Source: Pollutimonas subterranea (GTDB lineage: Bacteria > Pseudomonadota > Gammaproteobacteria > Burkholderiales > Burkholderiaceae_B). From it: a stretch of 64,000 nt of DNA. Position 1 is the first letter of the stretch. Each line of letters starts with the position of its first letter. The notes under the pieces were generated by a model. That model did no database searches. It worked only from the letters and a program-made list of their open reading frames with translations, and was not told the origin of the DNA. Location of the stretch: assembly GCF_002849655.1 (NCBI RefSeq), contig NZ_PDNW01000006.1, positions 62,001-126,000 of the forward strand. The letters are read 5' to 3'. Below are positions 45,948 through 55,136 of this stretch, piece after piece. Both the position numbers and the translations under genes were made by a program.

Positions 45948-47349
45948 ACAGTTCCTCGGCAAGCGCGCGGATTGCTTGCGGGCGGCGCGCGCCGGCATCG
46001 TAGTGTGTACCCAGGCTGGACCATTGCGGCTGGCTGCGCGCTTCCAGCAGCTCGGCAGGAAGCCTGTCGCTGCGCCAGGTTTTCAGCGATCCATCGGCGG
46101 GCGCCGCGGCGTCGCCGACAGGCAAGGGCTCCAGCTGTATCGGCCCCTGCGCGGCATGGCCGCGTCGCTCCAGGGCGTGCACCAGGGCCAGCTGGCGTAT
46201 GGCCAGCAAGCGCAATACGCCGTCGTCCACGCTGAGTTCCTGGTAGCCTTTCAAGCGCCCGACCATGCGCTTGCCCAGCTTGTCGGCGCCCTGCCACAGG
46301 CCTCCTGCGGCGGCGCCCAGCAAGGTGGCCGCGCCCAGGCTGATGCCGGCGGTGAATACATCCAGTGTTGCGCCGGCCATGGCGCCGGCGGCCATGCCTT
46401 TGCTGACATGGATGCCGACATCTTTCAGCGCCTGTGGATGAAACAGATCCATGCCCCAGCGTTCGCCCTCCAGCGGTAGCGCATGCGCCGGAAAATCGCG
46501 CGGATTGAAGTTATAGCGTTTGAGCAAGGCCTGTACACACGAGTTTTCGCGAGCCCGGACATTCCTGCGCAAGGTTAAGGTGCTTGCCTCCAGGGCTTCC
46601 GGGCCGGGTTCGCTGGCCAGGTGCAAGGCCGCAACATCGATGAGCAGCTCGGCAATCATGCGCATCGCGTCGCGACGGCGAATTTCGCGTTGTTGTGCCA
46701 CGTCGTGCTTGAGCGTTTGCAGCGAGCCGGAGTGCCTGTCCATGACCAGTGCGAGCTTTTCGTACAGCTGGGTTTCTCCATCCAGGGCCGGTGCAATCGT
46801 ATCGAACTCTACGCTGACGTGCAGGCCCAGCCGCGCGAGCGCTTCGCGCCACGTGGCCAGTCGCTGTTGGGGACTGTGTGTGAAGTTCAGTACCGGTACG
46901 AGAGGATGGCCGCAACTGGCGAGTATGGCCAGTTCATCCTTGTGCTTGCCCAGCACTGGGTCACGCACGTCGACCACGTACAGGCCGGCGTCGCAGTCCA
47001 GCAGTTTTTTCAGCACGCGGGCTTCCTGCTCGAACCGGCGCTTGCTTTCGGGGCTTGCCAGGAAGCGGCGTATGCGTTCGGGCCCGTCCATGCGCTCGCC
47101 CGGCTTGGTCAGTTGATCCAGGTAGTCCAGCAAGGCAATGCCATCTTCCATGCCGGGCGTGTCATAGAGTTCTACAGTAACTGAACCATCGACAAGCAGG
47201 TGGGCGCCTTCGACATGACGTGTGGTGCCGGGACTGTCTTCGACCACGCCAAAGCCCGGATCGCGGGTCAACGTGCGCAAGAGCGAGGTTTTTCCGGTAT
47301 TGGTGTGACCGACGACGGCCAGTTTCAATGGTGTCTCATGTGCGGACAT
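45934..47349 (-). CDS. GTPase with DUF3482 domain
   Basis: A 471-residue P-loop GTPase. The G domain shows LAVVGHTNTGKTSLLRTL at residue 9, DSPGTTRHVEGAHLL and the DTPGMEDGIALLDYL switch II. The C-terminal DUF3482 part has a hydrophobic region (GMAAGAMAGATLDVF, LGAATLLGAAAGGLWQ near 340-375) that could contact a membrane. It overlaps the upstream DUF2868 gene by 14 bases. The role of the pair is unknown; membrane remodelling or transport is a guess from the layout. Confidence 0.85.
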   Translation of the reverse strand: MSAHETPLKLAVVGHTNTGKTSLLRTLTRDPGFGVVEDSPGTTRHVEGAHLLVDGSVTVELYDTPGMEDGIALLDYLDQLTKPGERMDGPERIRRFLASPESKRRFEQEARVLKKLLDCDAGLYVVDVRDPVLGKHKDELAILASCGHPLVPVLNFTHSPQQRLATWREALARLGLHVSVEFDTIAPALDGETQLYEKLALVMDRHSGSLQTLKHDVAQQREIRRRDAMRMIAELLIDVAALHLASEPGPEALEASTLTLRRNVRARENSCVQALLKRYNFNPRDFPAHALPLEGERWGMDLFHPQALKDVGIHVSKGMAAGAMAGATLDVFTAGISLGAATLLGAAAGGLWQGADKLGKRMVGRLKGYQELSVDDGVLRLLAIRQLALVHALERRGHAAQGPIQLEPLPVGDAAAPADGSLKTWRSDRLPAELLEARSQPQWSSLGTHYDAGARRPQAIRALAEELFKEA

Positions 47350-48814
47350 GCGGCGCTCCTGCGTCGGTGGCGGCTTGCGGGGGTCCGGCCAGCCAGGCCA
47401 GCGCCTCACCATGGTCCGTGTGCCGCTGTTCCGGTAAGAAGCCGGCCGCCGAGAGGCGGTCATGCCAGGTAGAGGTCCGCGATTCCACCGCGTTGCCCGT
47501 TGTCGCACTGACCGGCAAGAGGATGTGTGTCTGTGCGGCAAGGCCGGCCAGATCGGCCAGCAGCGCGATCGTGCCGCGGTCGGGAGTTTGCCGAGCATCG
47601 CAGACCGCGAGCAATCGTAGCGGCGGATGTTGTTGCAGCCGGTCCAGCAGTGTGCTGCGTTGCGAGCGTGTGTCGATCACCCCCAGGTCGATGATGCGTT
47701 CGGGCAGCGGCGCAGGCGGCCATGGCGTATCGGGCGCAAGCTCTATGCCGGCCAGCAACAGCTGGTCCGGCTCGGATCGCCCAAGATGCTGCGGGTGGAT
47801 CCGTGACTGAAACTCGGGGCCGCCGGGTGCGTCGGTGCCCATCTTTTCGCTCAGGGGCGACAGGCGGTCGCGCAGTTCGGCATAGCCGGGGAGGCTTTCA
47901 TCCAGCTTGATGGCCGCCACATTCCTGCGGCCCATGAACAGAGCCAGGGCCAGGGCCAGCACACGCGGAATGAGCCCATAGGTGACGACGCAGCCTATCA
48001 GCCAGCTTGACCACAGGATCCGTGCTGATTCCGGTAGCGCGTGCAAGCCATTGCTGGCGCGCACGACGGCTTCGGGCGGCACGGCAAAGCCCAGGAACGA
48101 GGGCAGCCAGCCCAGGGCGGCGGTCAGGGATACAAACGTATCGGCCGACAGCAGCGTGGTTTCCCAGTTGAAACCGTAGCGCCGGGCCGACAGCATGGCC
48201 AGCAGGGTCAGCACGGTGCTCAGTAGCGCAACGGCCCACACGCCATGGCTGACGCCGCCCAGCAACCAGCGCAGGGCGTTGTTGCGCCCCAGCAGTTCGA
48301 CGAGTGCGCGCGGAACCAGGGCGGCATCCGGGCCGCGCGCGAGCTTGCGCGTCAGCCACAGCCATAGTTCACCCAGGTAAGAGCCGCTGGTGCCCGACTG
48401 GACAAAAAAGCTGGCCAGCCAAAATACGAAGGCCAGCAAATTGAGACCCAACAAGGCAGCGAGAGCCAGCAATACGTTGACAGAGCGGCTGCCGTCGCCC
48501 AATGCGCCGGAGGCGGCCGCCGCGCCGGCCAACAAGGCAGCCATCAGCAGGCCCAGCAGCGCAAGCCTGGCACCCTGTATCCATTTTGCAATGAGCTGGC
48601 CGATACCCTCGCGCCTGCCAAGCAACTGCGCGCGCAACAGAATTTTGTGCGAGTGGCTGGTACCTTGCGCACGCGCGTGGCGTACCTCGCCGGCGTCCTC
48701 CAGGGGACCAGACAAGGCTTCGCGCATGCGCAGCGTTTCGGCCTGCCAGTAGTCGACAAAGCCGGGCACATGCGGCGGCGCCTGTTTCGGCCCGTCAGGC
48801 ATCCGTGTAGGCAC
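47336..48814 (-). CDS. DUF2868 membrane protein
   Basis: A 492-residue protein with a cytoplasmic N-terminal domain and several membrane helices (LALLGLLMAALLAGAAAAS near residue 85, LLALAALLGLNLLAFVFWLAS near 115 and two more between 185 and 300). A soluble C-terminal part has Rossmann-like strands (LRLLAVCDARQTPDRGT, HILLPVSATTGNA). It partners the downstream DUF3482 GTPase with overlapping ends, which suggests a two-protein membrane complex. Its 5' end overlaps the YkvA-type gene by 20 bases. Confidence 0.82.
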   Translation of the reverse strand: MPTRMPDGPKQAPPHVPGFVDYWQAETLRMREALSGPLEDAGEVRHARAQGTSHSHKILLRAQLLGRREGIGQLIAKWIQGARLALLGLLMAALLAGAAAASGALGDGSRSVNVLLALAALLGLNLLAFVFWLASFFVQSGTSGSYLGELWLWLTRKLARGPDAALVPRALVELLGRNNALRWLLGGVSHGVWAVALLSTVLTLLAMLSARRYGFNWETTLLSADTFVSLTAALGWLPSFLGFAVPPEAVVRASNGLHALPESARILWSSWLIGCVVTYGLIPRVLALALALFMGRRNVAAIKLDESLPGYAELRDRLSPLSEKMGTDAPGGPEFQSRIHPQHLGRSEPDQLLLAGIELAPDTPWPPAPLPERIIDLGVIDTRSQRSTLLDRLQQHPPLRLLAVCDARQTPDRGTIALLADLAGLAAQTHILLPVSATTGNAVESRTSTWHDRLSAAGFLPEQRHTDHGEALAWLAGPPQAATDAGAPHVRT

Positions 48815-49163
48815 GGGAGCCGGGCTTGCGGAACCATACGTCCAGCTTGCGGTGGGCCTGCTCCTTGACTTCGGGAGTGATGTAGAACGCTACGGTTGCC
48901 AGGGCTGCGGCCATGACGCTGAGGTCATCGGTGTAGCCGATGAGGGGCGCAAGGTCCGGAATGGCGTCGAGCGGCAAAATGAAATAGCCCAGGGCGCCAT
49001 AAATGACACGCTTGGCCCATTTTGGCGTGTGCTCGTTCTGCACGGCATAGTACAGATAGAGTGCCTTTTCCAGCGTGCCACGGCCGGCCAACTTCGCAAG
49101 TGGCGCCAGCTTTTGCCAAAAACGCTGCGGCGTGTATTCGGTCCTGTATCGCGAGTGGTCCAT
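48795..49163 (-). CDS. YkvA/DUF1232 family membrane protein
   Basis: A 122-residue protein with the DUF1232 core KRVIYGALGYFILPLDAIPDLAPLIGYTDDLSVMAAAL-type region, quoted here as FILPLDAIPDLAPLIGYTDD near residue 60. One or two hydrophobic helices are likely. Function unknown. It starts at ATG 49163 and is probably the first gene of a unit with DUF2868 and the GTPase, since each overlaps the next. Confidence 0.88.
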   Translation of the reverse strand: MDHSRYRTEYTPQRFWQKLAPLAKLAGRGTLEKALYLYYAVQNEHTPKWAKRVIYGALGYFILPLDAIPDLAPLIGYTDDLSVMAAALATVAFYITPEVKEQAHRKLDVWFRKPGSRAYTDA

Positions 49164-49211
49164 ATAGCCTCCGGGCGGCTGGGTGAGCGGATATCATATT
49201 GTAGACAAAAG

Positions 49212-49243
49212 CAGAGGCACCCCGATGTATCGGGGTGCCTCTG
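49212..49243 (-). terminator. Intrinsic terminator of the GlsB-type gene
   Basis: A perfect 15-base stem (49212-49226 with 49229-49243) has CTTTTGTC following on the minus strand. It starts 44 bases after the stop codon of the GlsB/YeaQ gene. Confidence 0.85.
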
Positions 49244-49286
49244 GATTACCGGTCTGCAGACGCCCCAACTTGCGGGGCAACCTCGG

Positions 49287-49535
49287 TCACCGTTTCTTGG
49301 CGATCATTCCGTAGATGAACAGCACGATAATCGCGCCTACGACAGAGGCGATCCAGCCTGCAGGTTCTCCTTGTTGATATAAGCCGAGTGCGCTACCCAG
49401 GAAGCCTGCCACGAGGGCGCCGACAATCCCGAGGATGATGGTCAAAATGATTCCTAGCTTCTGTTCGCCCGGCATGATTGCCCTTGCGATCAGACCGACA
49501 ATAAAACCCACTACGATCATGCCGATAATGCCCAT
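49287..49535 (-). CDS. GlsB/YeaQ/YmgE-family stress membrane protein
   Basis: An 82-residue inner-membrane protein built of glycine-rich helices (MGIIGMIVVGFIVGLIARAI, LGIILTIILGIVGALVAGFLG, IASVVGAIIVLFIYGMIAKK). This is the transglycosylase-associated protein family, usually induced by stationary phase or envelope stress. Its mechanism is unknown. A strong terminator follows, so it is probably monocistronic. Confidence 0.92.
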   Translation of the reverse strand: MGIIGMIVVGFIVGLIARAIMPGEQKLGIILTIILGIVGALVAGFLGSALGLYQQGEPAGWIASVVGAIIVLFIYGMIAKKR

Positions 49536-49728
49536 GGCGATTTATCCTATAAAAGTTGAACGGAGGTGCGCGTTGAAGCATTTCCTGCGCCAGGCAAGCG
49601 CAGCCTGGATGCGTTAATCATAGGGAGGACGCCGATAGGCGTCCAGCACACCGCCGTTATTTTGGTGTCCAAACGTTAAAGGATCGTGACGGTGTAACAG
49701 GCGGTGCTGCGGTCGAGTGCCGGCTGGA

Positions 49729-51465
49729 CTAGCCCGCCTCGACGTCGAGGCCTTCGCGCGAGAGGAAATCCAGGCTGGGCATAAGCGAAAGCAGTTGCTT
49801 GCTGTAGTCATGCCGGGCGTTGGAAAACAGTGTCTCGGTTTCGGCGACTTCCAGCAGCTCTCCGTGGCGCATCACACCCACGCGATCGCACATCTGCCGT
49901 ATGACGGGCAGGTCGTGGCTGATGAACAGTATCGTCAGGCCCAGCGATTCCTGAAGGTCTTTCAGCAGATTGAGAATTTGTGCTTGTATGGAAACGTCCA
50001 GGGCGGAAGTGGGTTCATCGCAAATAAGAAAGCGTGGACGGGTTGCCAGCGCGCGTGCGATGCAGATACGTTGTCGCTGGCCGCCGGAAAATTCGTGTGG
50101 AAAACGCAACAGTGCCTGGTCGCCCAGGCCCACGTAGTCGAGCAGGCCGCTTACGATCTGACGTGTCAACGCTTCGGTCGTGGCGAGCTTGTGAAACCGT
50201 ATGGGTTCGGCCACGATGTCCAGGATGCGCATACGCGGATTCAGGGACGAAAAGGGATCCTGGAACACCATTTGTATCTGGCGCCGGAAGGCGTTTGTCG
50301 TCTTGGCGTCGGTAAGTTGTGTGACGTTGACGCCATTGAAAATGACCGAGCCGTTGGTGGTTTGATACAGTCCCGCGATCAGGCGTGCGATCGTCGACTT
50401 GCCGGAGCCGGATTCACCCACCAGGCCGAATACTTCGCCGGCCTTGATGGAAAAGCTGACGTTTTTTACGGCGTCGAGCATGATCCGGTTCTGTTTGCGA
50501 AAGGCATTCTTCAGTACAAAGCGCATGCTCAGGTTTTCCACCTGCAGTAGCGGCTGGTCCGAGCTTGCCCCATAGTCGCGATGCTCGCCCATCCAGCGCG
50601 TCGCAATCGCCAGGTTGCCTTGCTGGGCTGGCGCAAGCACATCTTCGATGTAAGTGACCATCGGAAAGCGCCGCAATTTGATGTCCGAACGGGGCACTGC
50701 CGAGATCAGGCTCTTGGTATAGAGGTGTTGCGGGTTGCCCAGCAAGCTTTTTGTGGGACCTTCCTCGACCAGCTTGCCGTGGTACAGGACAGCAACCCGG
50801 TCGGTAACCTCGGCAATCACACCCATATCGTGCGTGATCAGGATCATGCCGACCTGCTTTTCCTTGCATAGCTTGCGCAATAGGTCGAGGATCTGCGCCT
50901 GGATGGAGACGTCCAATGCCGTGGTCGGCTCATCGGCAATGATGACTTCCGGTTCGCAACACAAGGCCAGTGCGATGACCACGCGCTGGCGCATGCCGCC
51001 GGAGAACTGGTGAGGATAGTGTTGCAGGCGTATGCGCGCTTGTTCGATGCCCACGTTTTCGAGCAGTTCAATAGCCCGCGCCGAGGCTTGTTGCTGGCTC
51101 AGCTGCAGATGCACCTGCATCGTCTCGACCAGCTGTTGGCCGATGGTCTGCAAAGGATCGAGGGAAGTCAGCGGATCCTGGAAGATCATGCCTATGCGCC
51201 GCCCGCGCACCAGGCGGAATGCCGGCGCCGAGAGCTTGTCGATACGTTCTCCGTTCAACAGCACGGCGCCGCCCGTCATCTTGCCGGGGGCTTCAAGCAG
51301 GCCGATCACCGCATTGCCTATGGTGGACTTGCCGGCGCCGGATTCGCCGACCACGCCTAGGATCTCGCCTTTTTCCAGTGACAGGCTGACGTCCTGGATG
51401 GCGACCACGTTACCGCGCCGGCTGGAAAATTCGATGCGCAGGTTTTCAATGTCCAACAGTGCCAT
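49729..51465 (-). CDS. Peptide ABC transporter, fused double ATP-binding protein (DppD-DppF type)
   Basis: A 578-residue ATPase carrying two complete nucleotide-binding domains in one chain. First half: VVGESGAGKSTIGNAV near residue 38, FSGGMRQRVVIALAL, IIADEPTTALDVSIQAQ. Second half: LVGESGSGKSTIARLIAGLY near 350, FSGGQRQRICIARALA, LICDEPTSALDVSIQAQ. Each ends in the oligopeptide-transporter C-terminal segment. Many relatives have these as two proteins. It is the last gene of the second peptide import operon, nine bases after the permease gene. Confidence 0.93.
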   Translation of the reverse strand: MALLDIENLRIEFSSRRGNVVAIQDVSLSLEKGEILGVVGESGAGKSTIGNAVIGLLEAPGKMTGGAVLLNGERIDKLSAPAFRLVRGRRIGMIFQDPLTSLDPLQTIGQQLVETMQVHLQLSQQQASARAIELLENVGIEQARIRLQHYPHQFSGGMRQRVVIALALCCEPEVIIADEPTTALDVSIQAQILDLLRKLCKEKQVGMILITHDMGVIAEVTDRVAVLYHGKLVEEGPTKSLLGNPQHLYTKSLISAVPRSDIKLRRFPMVTYIEDVLAPAQQGNLAIATRWMGEHRDYGASSDQPLLQVENLSMRFVLKNAFRKQNRIMLDAVKNVSFSIKAGEVFGLVGESGSGKSTIARLIAGLYQTTNGSVIFNGVNVTQLTDAKTTNAFRRQIQMVFQDPFSSLNPRMRILDIVAEPIRFHKLATTEALTRQIVSGLLDYVGLGDQALLRFPHEFSGGQRQRICIARALATRPRFLICDEPTSALDVSIQAQILNLLKDLQESLGLTILFISHDLPVIRQMCDRVGVMRHGELLEVAETETLFSNARHDYSKQLLSLMPSLDFLSREGLDVEAG

Positions 51466-51474
51466 AGATATGCC

Positions 51475-52392
51475 TTAGCGTAGCTTGGGATTGAGCGCAT
51501 CGCGCAGCCAATCGCCCAGCAGATTGACGGACAAGGCCAGCAAGACCAGCGCGATACCGGGGAAAATGGAGATCCACCAGTCGCCCGAAAACAGATAACT
51601 GTTGCCAATGCGGATAAGCGTGCCCAACGAGGGTGTCGTAGGCGGGATGCCGACGCCCAGGAAAGACAAGGTTGCCTCCGTAATGATGGCGACGGCCAGG
51701 TGGATGGTGGCAATGACCAGGACGGGACCCATTACATTGGGCAAAATATGGCGGCGCAGCACCATGAAGGGGCGCATGCCGATCAGGCGGGCCGCCTGGA
51801 CATATTCCTTGTTGCGCTCCACCATGGTGGCGCCGCGCACGGTGCGGGCATACTGCACCCAGCCGGAAATTCCAATGGCGAAAATGAGCACGTACAGTGA
51901 AAGACTGTCCTGGGAGTCGCGGGGCAGCAAGCCGCGGGCGATTCCGTCTATCAGCAGCGCAATGAGAATTGCGGGAAACGACAGCTGCACGTCGGCGATG
52001 CGCATGATCACGCTGTCGACACGCCCGCCCACATAGCCGCTGATCAGACCCAGCGTGACGCCTATGAGCAGCGAAAACAGCACCGACGCGAAGCCGACCA
52101 GCAGCGAAATGCGCGAGCCGTACAGAATGGCAGAAAGCATGTCGCGTCCCTGGTCGTCGGTACCCAGGAGGAAGCGCGGGTCGCCGTCGGCCGACCATAT
52201 CGGCGGGATATTGGCGTCGAGCAAATCCAGCGTGGAGAGGTCAAAGGGGTTGTGCGGTGCAAACAGCGGCGCGCCGACAGCGCCGACGATGATGATGAGC
52301 GCCACCACCGCCGAAATGATGGCCGTGGGTGAACGGCTGAAGCTGTAGACGACGTCGCTGTGGTACAGGCGGGAGAAGGCATTTTGGGCCAT
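51475..52392 (-). CDS. Peptide ABC transporter permease, DppC type
   Basis: Inner-membrane permease of 305 residues. The N-terminal DppC-type segment (SPTAIISAVVALIIIVGAVGAP) precedes DLSTLDLLDANIPPIW and HFLLGTDDQGRDMLS-like sequence (here RFLLGTDDQGRDMLSAILYG). The EAA loop is YVQAARLIGMRPFMVLRRHIL near residue 200. The ATG at 52392 is preferred to the longer frame from 52461. It lies 13 bases after the DppB-type permease. Confidence 0.92.
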   Translation of the reverse strand: MAQNAFSRLYHSDVVYSFSRSPTAIISAVVALIIIVGAVGAPLFAPHNPFDLSTLDLLDANIPPIWSADGDPRFLLGTDDQGRDMLSAILYGSRISLLVGFASVLFSLLIGVTLGLISGYVGGRVDSVIMRIADVQLSFPAILIALLIDGIARGLLPRDSQDSLSLYVLIFAIGISGWVQYARTVRGATMVERNKEYVQAARLIGMRPFMVLRRHILPNVMGPVLVIATIHLAVAIITEATLSFLGVGIPPTTPSLGTLIRIGNSYLFSGDWWISIFPGIALVLLALSVNLLGDWLRDALNPKLR

Positions 52393-52405
52393 TGGTTGAT
52401 ACCTT

Positions 52406-53377
52406 CTAGCTTCTCTGTACACGCAATCGTGGATCGACAGCGAAATACAATAAATCGACAATAAGATTGATGATCACGAAAAAGAACGCGATCAGTAACA
52501 GGTAGGCCGCCATCACGGGGATATCGACCGCGCCTATCGACTGTATGAACAGCAGCCCCATGCCGGGCCACTGGAACACGGTTTCGGTGATGATGGAAAA
52601 CGCAATGATGGACCCCAGTTGCAGACCGGTAATGGTAATGACGGGCACCAGGGTGTTCTTCAACGCATGGCGGAAATTGATCATGCGTTCGGGCAGCCCA
52701 CGGGCCCGGGCGAACTTGATGAAATCCGTCTGCATGACTTCCAGCATTTCAGCCCGCACCAGCCGCATGATGAGCGTCATCTGGAACAACGCCAGGGTGA
52801 AGGCCGGCATGATCAGCGATTGCCAGCCGCTCTTGGTCAGGAAGCCGGTGGACCACCATCCCAGCTGCACGACGTCGCCGCGTCCGAAGCTGGGCAGCCA
52901 CCGGAGCATGACGCCGAAGACGAGGATCATCAGGATCCCGATCAGGAAGGTGGGCAACGATATGCCGATGAGCGACAGGGCCATGAAACTGCGCGACAAC
53001 ACCCCATTGCGTTTCAAGGCCGTATAGATGCCCATGGGAATACCCAGGAACAAGGCCATCAGGGCCGAGACCAGCGACAGCTCGAGCGTTGCGGGCAAAC
53101 GGCTTTCAATGAGATCGCTGACCGGGCGCCGCTGGCGATAGGAAACGCCGAAATCGCCTTGTGCGGCATTGCCGATGAATCGGACGTATTGCACGAGGAA
53201 TGGGTCATCAAGACCCAGTTGCTTGCGCATCTCGGCACGTTGCTCCAGGGTTGTGTCCTGGCCCACCATATTATTGATGGGGTCGCCGACGTAGCGGAAC
53301 ATTGCAAACGCAATGAGTCCCACGGCGAGCATGACGAAGATCGACTGGAGGATCCGCCGGGCAATGAAATTGAGCAT
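52406..53377 (-). CDS. Peptide ABC transporter permease, DppB type
   Basis: Inner-membrane permease of 323 residues with six predicted helices (MLNFIARRILQSIFVMLAVG first). Family features are RYVGDPINNM, GDFGVSYRQRRPV, LPTFLIGILMILVFG and the EAA loop ARARGLPERMINFRHALKN near residue 220. It is a paralogue of the partial permease at 1-539. It begins 85 bases after the binding-protein gene, and that gap holds a hairpin. Confidence 0.93.
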   Translation of the reverse strand: MLNFIARRILQSIFVMLAVGLIAFAMFRYVGDPINNMVGQDTTLEQRAEMRKQLGLDDPFLVQYVRFIGNAAQGDFGVSYRQRRPVSDLIESRLPATLELSLVSALMALFLGIPMGIYTALKRNGVLSRSFMALSLIGISLPTFLIGILMILVFGVMLRWLPSFGRGDVVQLGWWSTGFLTKSGWQSLIMPAFTLALFQMTLIMRLVRAEMLEVMQTDFIKFARARGLPERMINFRHALKNTLVPVITITGLQLGSIIAFSIITETVFQWPGMGLLFIQSIGAVDIPVMAAYLLLIAFFFVIINLIVDLLYFAVDPRLRVQRS

Positions 53378-53414
53378 GTGGATGAGCTTTCAGTATGGAG
53401 CGGGGCGCTGAACT

Positions 53415-53441
53415 GCCCGCAAGCCTGTTCAGCTTGCGGGC
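53415..53441 (-). terminator. Hairpin between the binding-protein and permease genes
   Basis: A perfect ten-base stem (GCCCGCAAGC at 53415-53424 with 53432-53441) has a seven-base loop. Such structures after the receptor gene of import operons often cause partial termination or protect the upstream mRNA, so that more receptor than permease is made. Confidence 0.7.
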
Positions 53442-53462
53442 GGTGTCCTCGTTACGGACGGC

Positions 53463-55067
53463 TCAAGGCATGACCACGTTGCGGATGTCCAGCACGTCGT
53501 CGGCGCGCTGTGCGACCGTGATTCCCTTGCGCAGGCCCCATGACATCGGTTGCTGGTGCAAAGGCAGATAGCCGTAGTCGTCGTGAAGCATGGTGAATGC
53601 TTCCTTGATCATGGCGTTGCGCTTGGCCTGGTCGGTTTCAACATCGATCTTGGCGGTCAGGGCGTCGATTTCTTTGTTGCAATAGCCGCCCAGGTTGAAT
53701 TGGCCTGTCGCGGTCTTGGAGTCGCGGCATCCGACCAGGTTGGTCAATGCGTTGGCCGCATCGATGGAACTGGGCGTCCAGCCCAGCATGTACATGCTGG
53801 TGTTGTTACCGGCCTGCAGCAGTATCTTGGCAAAATACTTGGACTTGGTTTGCGCCAGCAGATCGATCTTGATGCCGACGCGCGCCAGCATGCTGGCTAC
53901 CGCCTGGCACACCTTCTCGTCGTTCACATAGCGGTCGTTCGGGCAGTCGAGCTGCACGCTGAAGCCGTCGGGGTAGCCGGCTTCGACCAACAATTGCTTG
54001 GCTTTCTGGACATCGGTCTTGTAGGGCGCGCCAAACGATGCGTCATAGCCGTTGATCTTGTCGGCGATGAGCGTACCCAGGGGATTCGCCGCGCCGCGCA
54101 TGATTTTCTGGTTGATGACCTTGGTATCGACGGCAAGATTGACGGCCTGGCGAACTCGCTTGTCCTTGAATGGGTTCTTGCCCTTGACGCTGGAGAACAG
54201 CAGCTCGTCGCGGTGCTGATCCATGCCGATGAAGACGGCGCGTGCTTCAGGCTCGTTCATGACCTGGACATTCGGTTCACTTTCCAGGCGTGGCCAGTCT
54301 TGCACCGGCACAGGGATAACGATGTCCATTTCGCCTGAAATCAATGCCGCAACGCGAGTCGATTCCTGGGTGATAGGCTGGAATACGACTTCGGTGACAT
54401 TGGTGGGCATGTTCTTGTTCCAGTACCCATCAAAGCGCTTGAGCGTGGTTTTGACGTCGGGGGCGCGATCGACCACCATGAACGGGCCGGTACCGTTTTC
54501 GTGCAGGTTGGCGTAGTTGCTTTCGCCACCCTTCACATTGGTGGCTTCAACCGTCTTGTTCTTTTCGGCCCATTGCTTGCTCATGATGTACAGGAAAGTC
54601 CAGTCACGGGGCAAAATGGGATTGGGCGTAGGCGTGACGACTTCGATCGTGTGATCGTCGATTTTCTTGATTTCGGCCGCCTTGGCGCCGTATGCCTTCA
54701 TGTCGGAGCCCGGTGTCTGGCTGCGTTTCCAGGAAAAGATCACATCGTCGGCGGTAAAAGGAGTGCCGTCATGAAATGTCACGCCCTTGCGTAGATGGAA
54801 TATCCATTTGGTGGGCTCGGGGTTTTCCCATTTTTCGGCCAGCATGGGAACCAGCTTCAAGTCTTTGTCGTAGGCGGTAAGGGTTTCGTAAAACCAGCTC
54901 TGGAATCCCAATGTGAACGTTTCATTCAGCGCCATGGGGTCCAGTGACATCATGTCTCCCTGGTAGGCCCATCGCAGTGTCTTGGCGTCGACCGATTGCG
55001 TCAAGCCGACGCTCATGGCGAGCGTGGCCGCAATAGCGGTGTGTTTGATGAGTTGCTTGAACTTCAT
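53463..55067 (-). CDS. Peptide ABC transporter substrate-binding protein (SBP family 5)
   Basis: Periplasmic receptor of 534 residues. The signal peptide is MKFKQLIKHTAIAATLAMSV with cleavage after SVDA; the mature start KTLRWAYQGDMMSLDP matches the receptor at 546-2117. KGVTFHDGTPFTADDVIFSW is the family signature region. ATG 55067 follows AGGAG. The cysteine pairs CPNDRYVNDEKVC and GCRDSKTATGQFNLGGYC (C-terminal part) match cysteine-linked loops of related receptors. Confidence 0.93.
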   Translation of the reverse strand: MKFKQLIKHTAIAATLAMSVGLTQSVDAKTLRWAYQGDMMSLDPMALNETFTLGFQSWFYETLTAYDKDLKLVPMLAEKWENPEPTKWIFHLRKGVTFHDGTPFTADDVIFSWKRSQTPGSDMKAYGAKAAEIKKIDDHTIEVVTPTPNPILPRDWTFLYIMSKQWAEKNKTVEATNVKGGESNYANLHENGTGPFMVVDRAPDVKTTLKRFDGYWNKNMPTNVTEVVFQPITQESTRVAALISGEMDIVIPVPVQDWPRLESEPNVQVMNEPEARAVFIGMDQHRDELLFSSVKGKNPFKDKRVRQAVNLAVDTKVINQKIMRGAANPLGTLIADKINGYDASFGAPYKTDVQKAKQLLVEAGYPDGFSVQLDCPNDRYVNDEKVCQAVASMLARVGIKIDLLAQTKSKYFAKILLQAGNNTSMYMLGWTPSSIDAANALTNLVGCRDSKTATGQFNLGGYCNKEIDALTAKIDVETDQAKRNAMIKEAFTMLHDDYGYLPLHQQPMSWGLRKGITVAQRADDVLDIRNVVMP

Positions 55068-55136
55068 TGTGATCTCCTGCACTGGTTTTTTTATGGGAAT
55101 GCCGCGTGTTACAGGACTGCCGTGCGTTGAATGGAA

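Noticed and set aside
44427-45998. 523-codon open frame on the minus strand
   Set aside because: It is antisense to two TPM-domain genes with signal peptide and family motifs, and its protein is low complexity.
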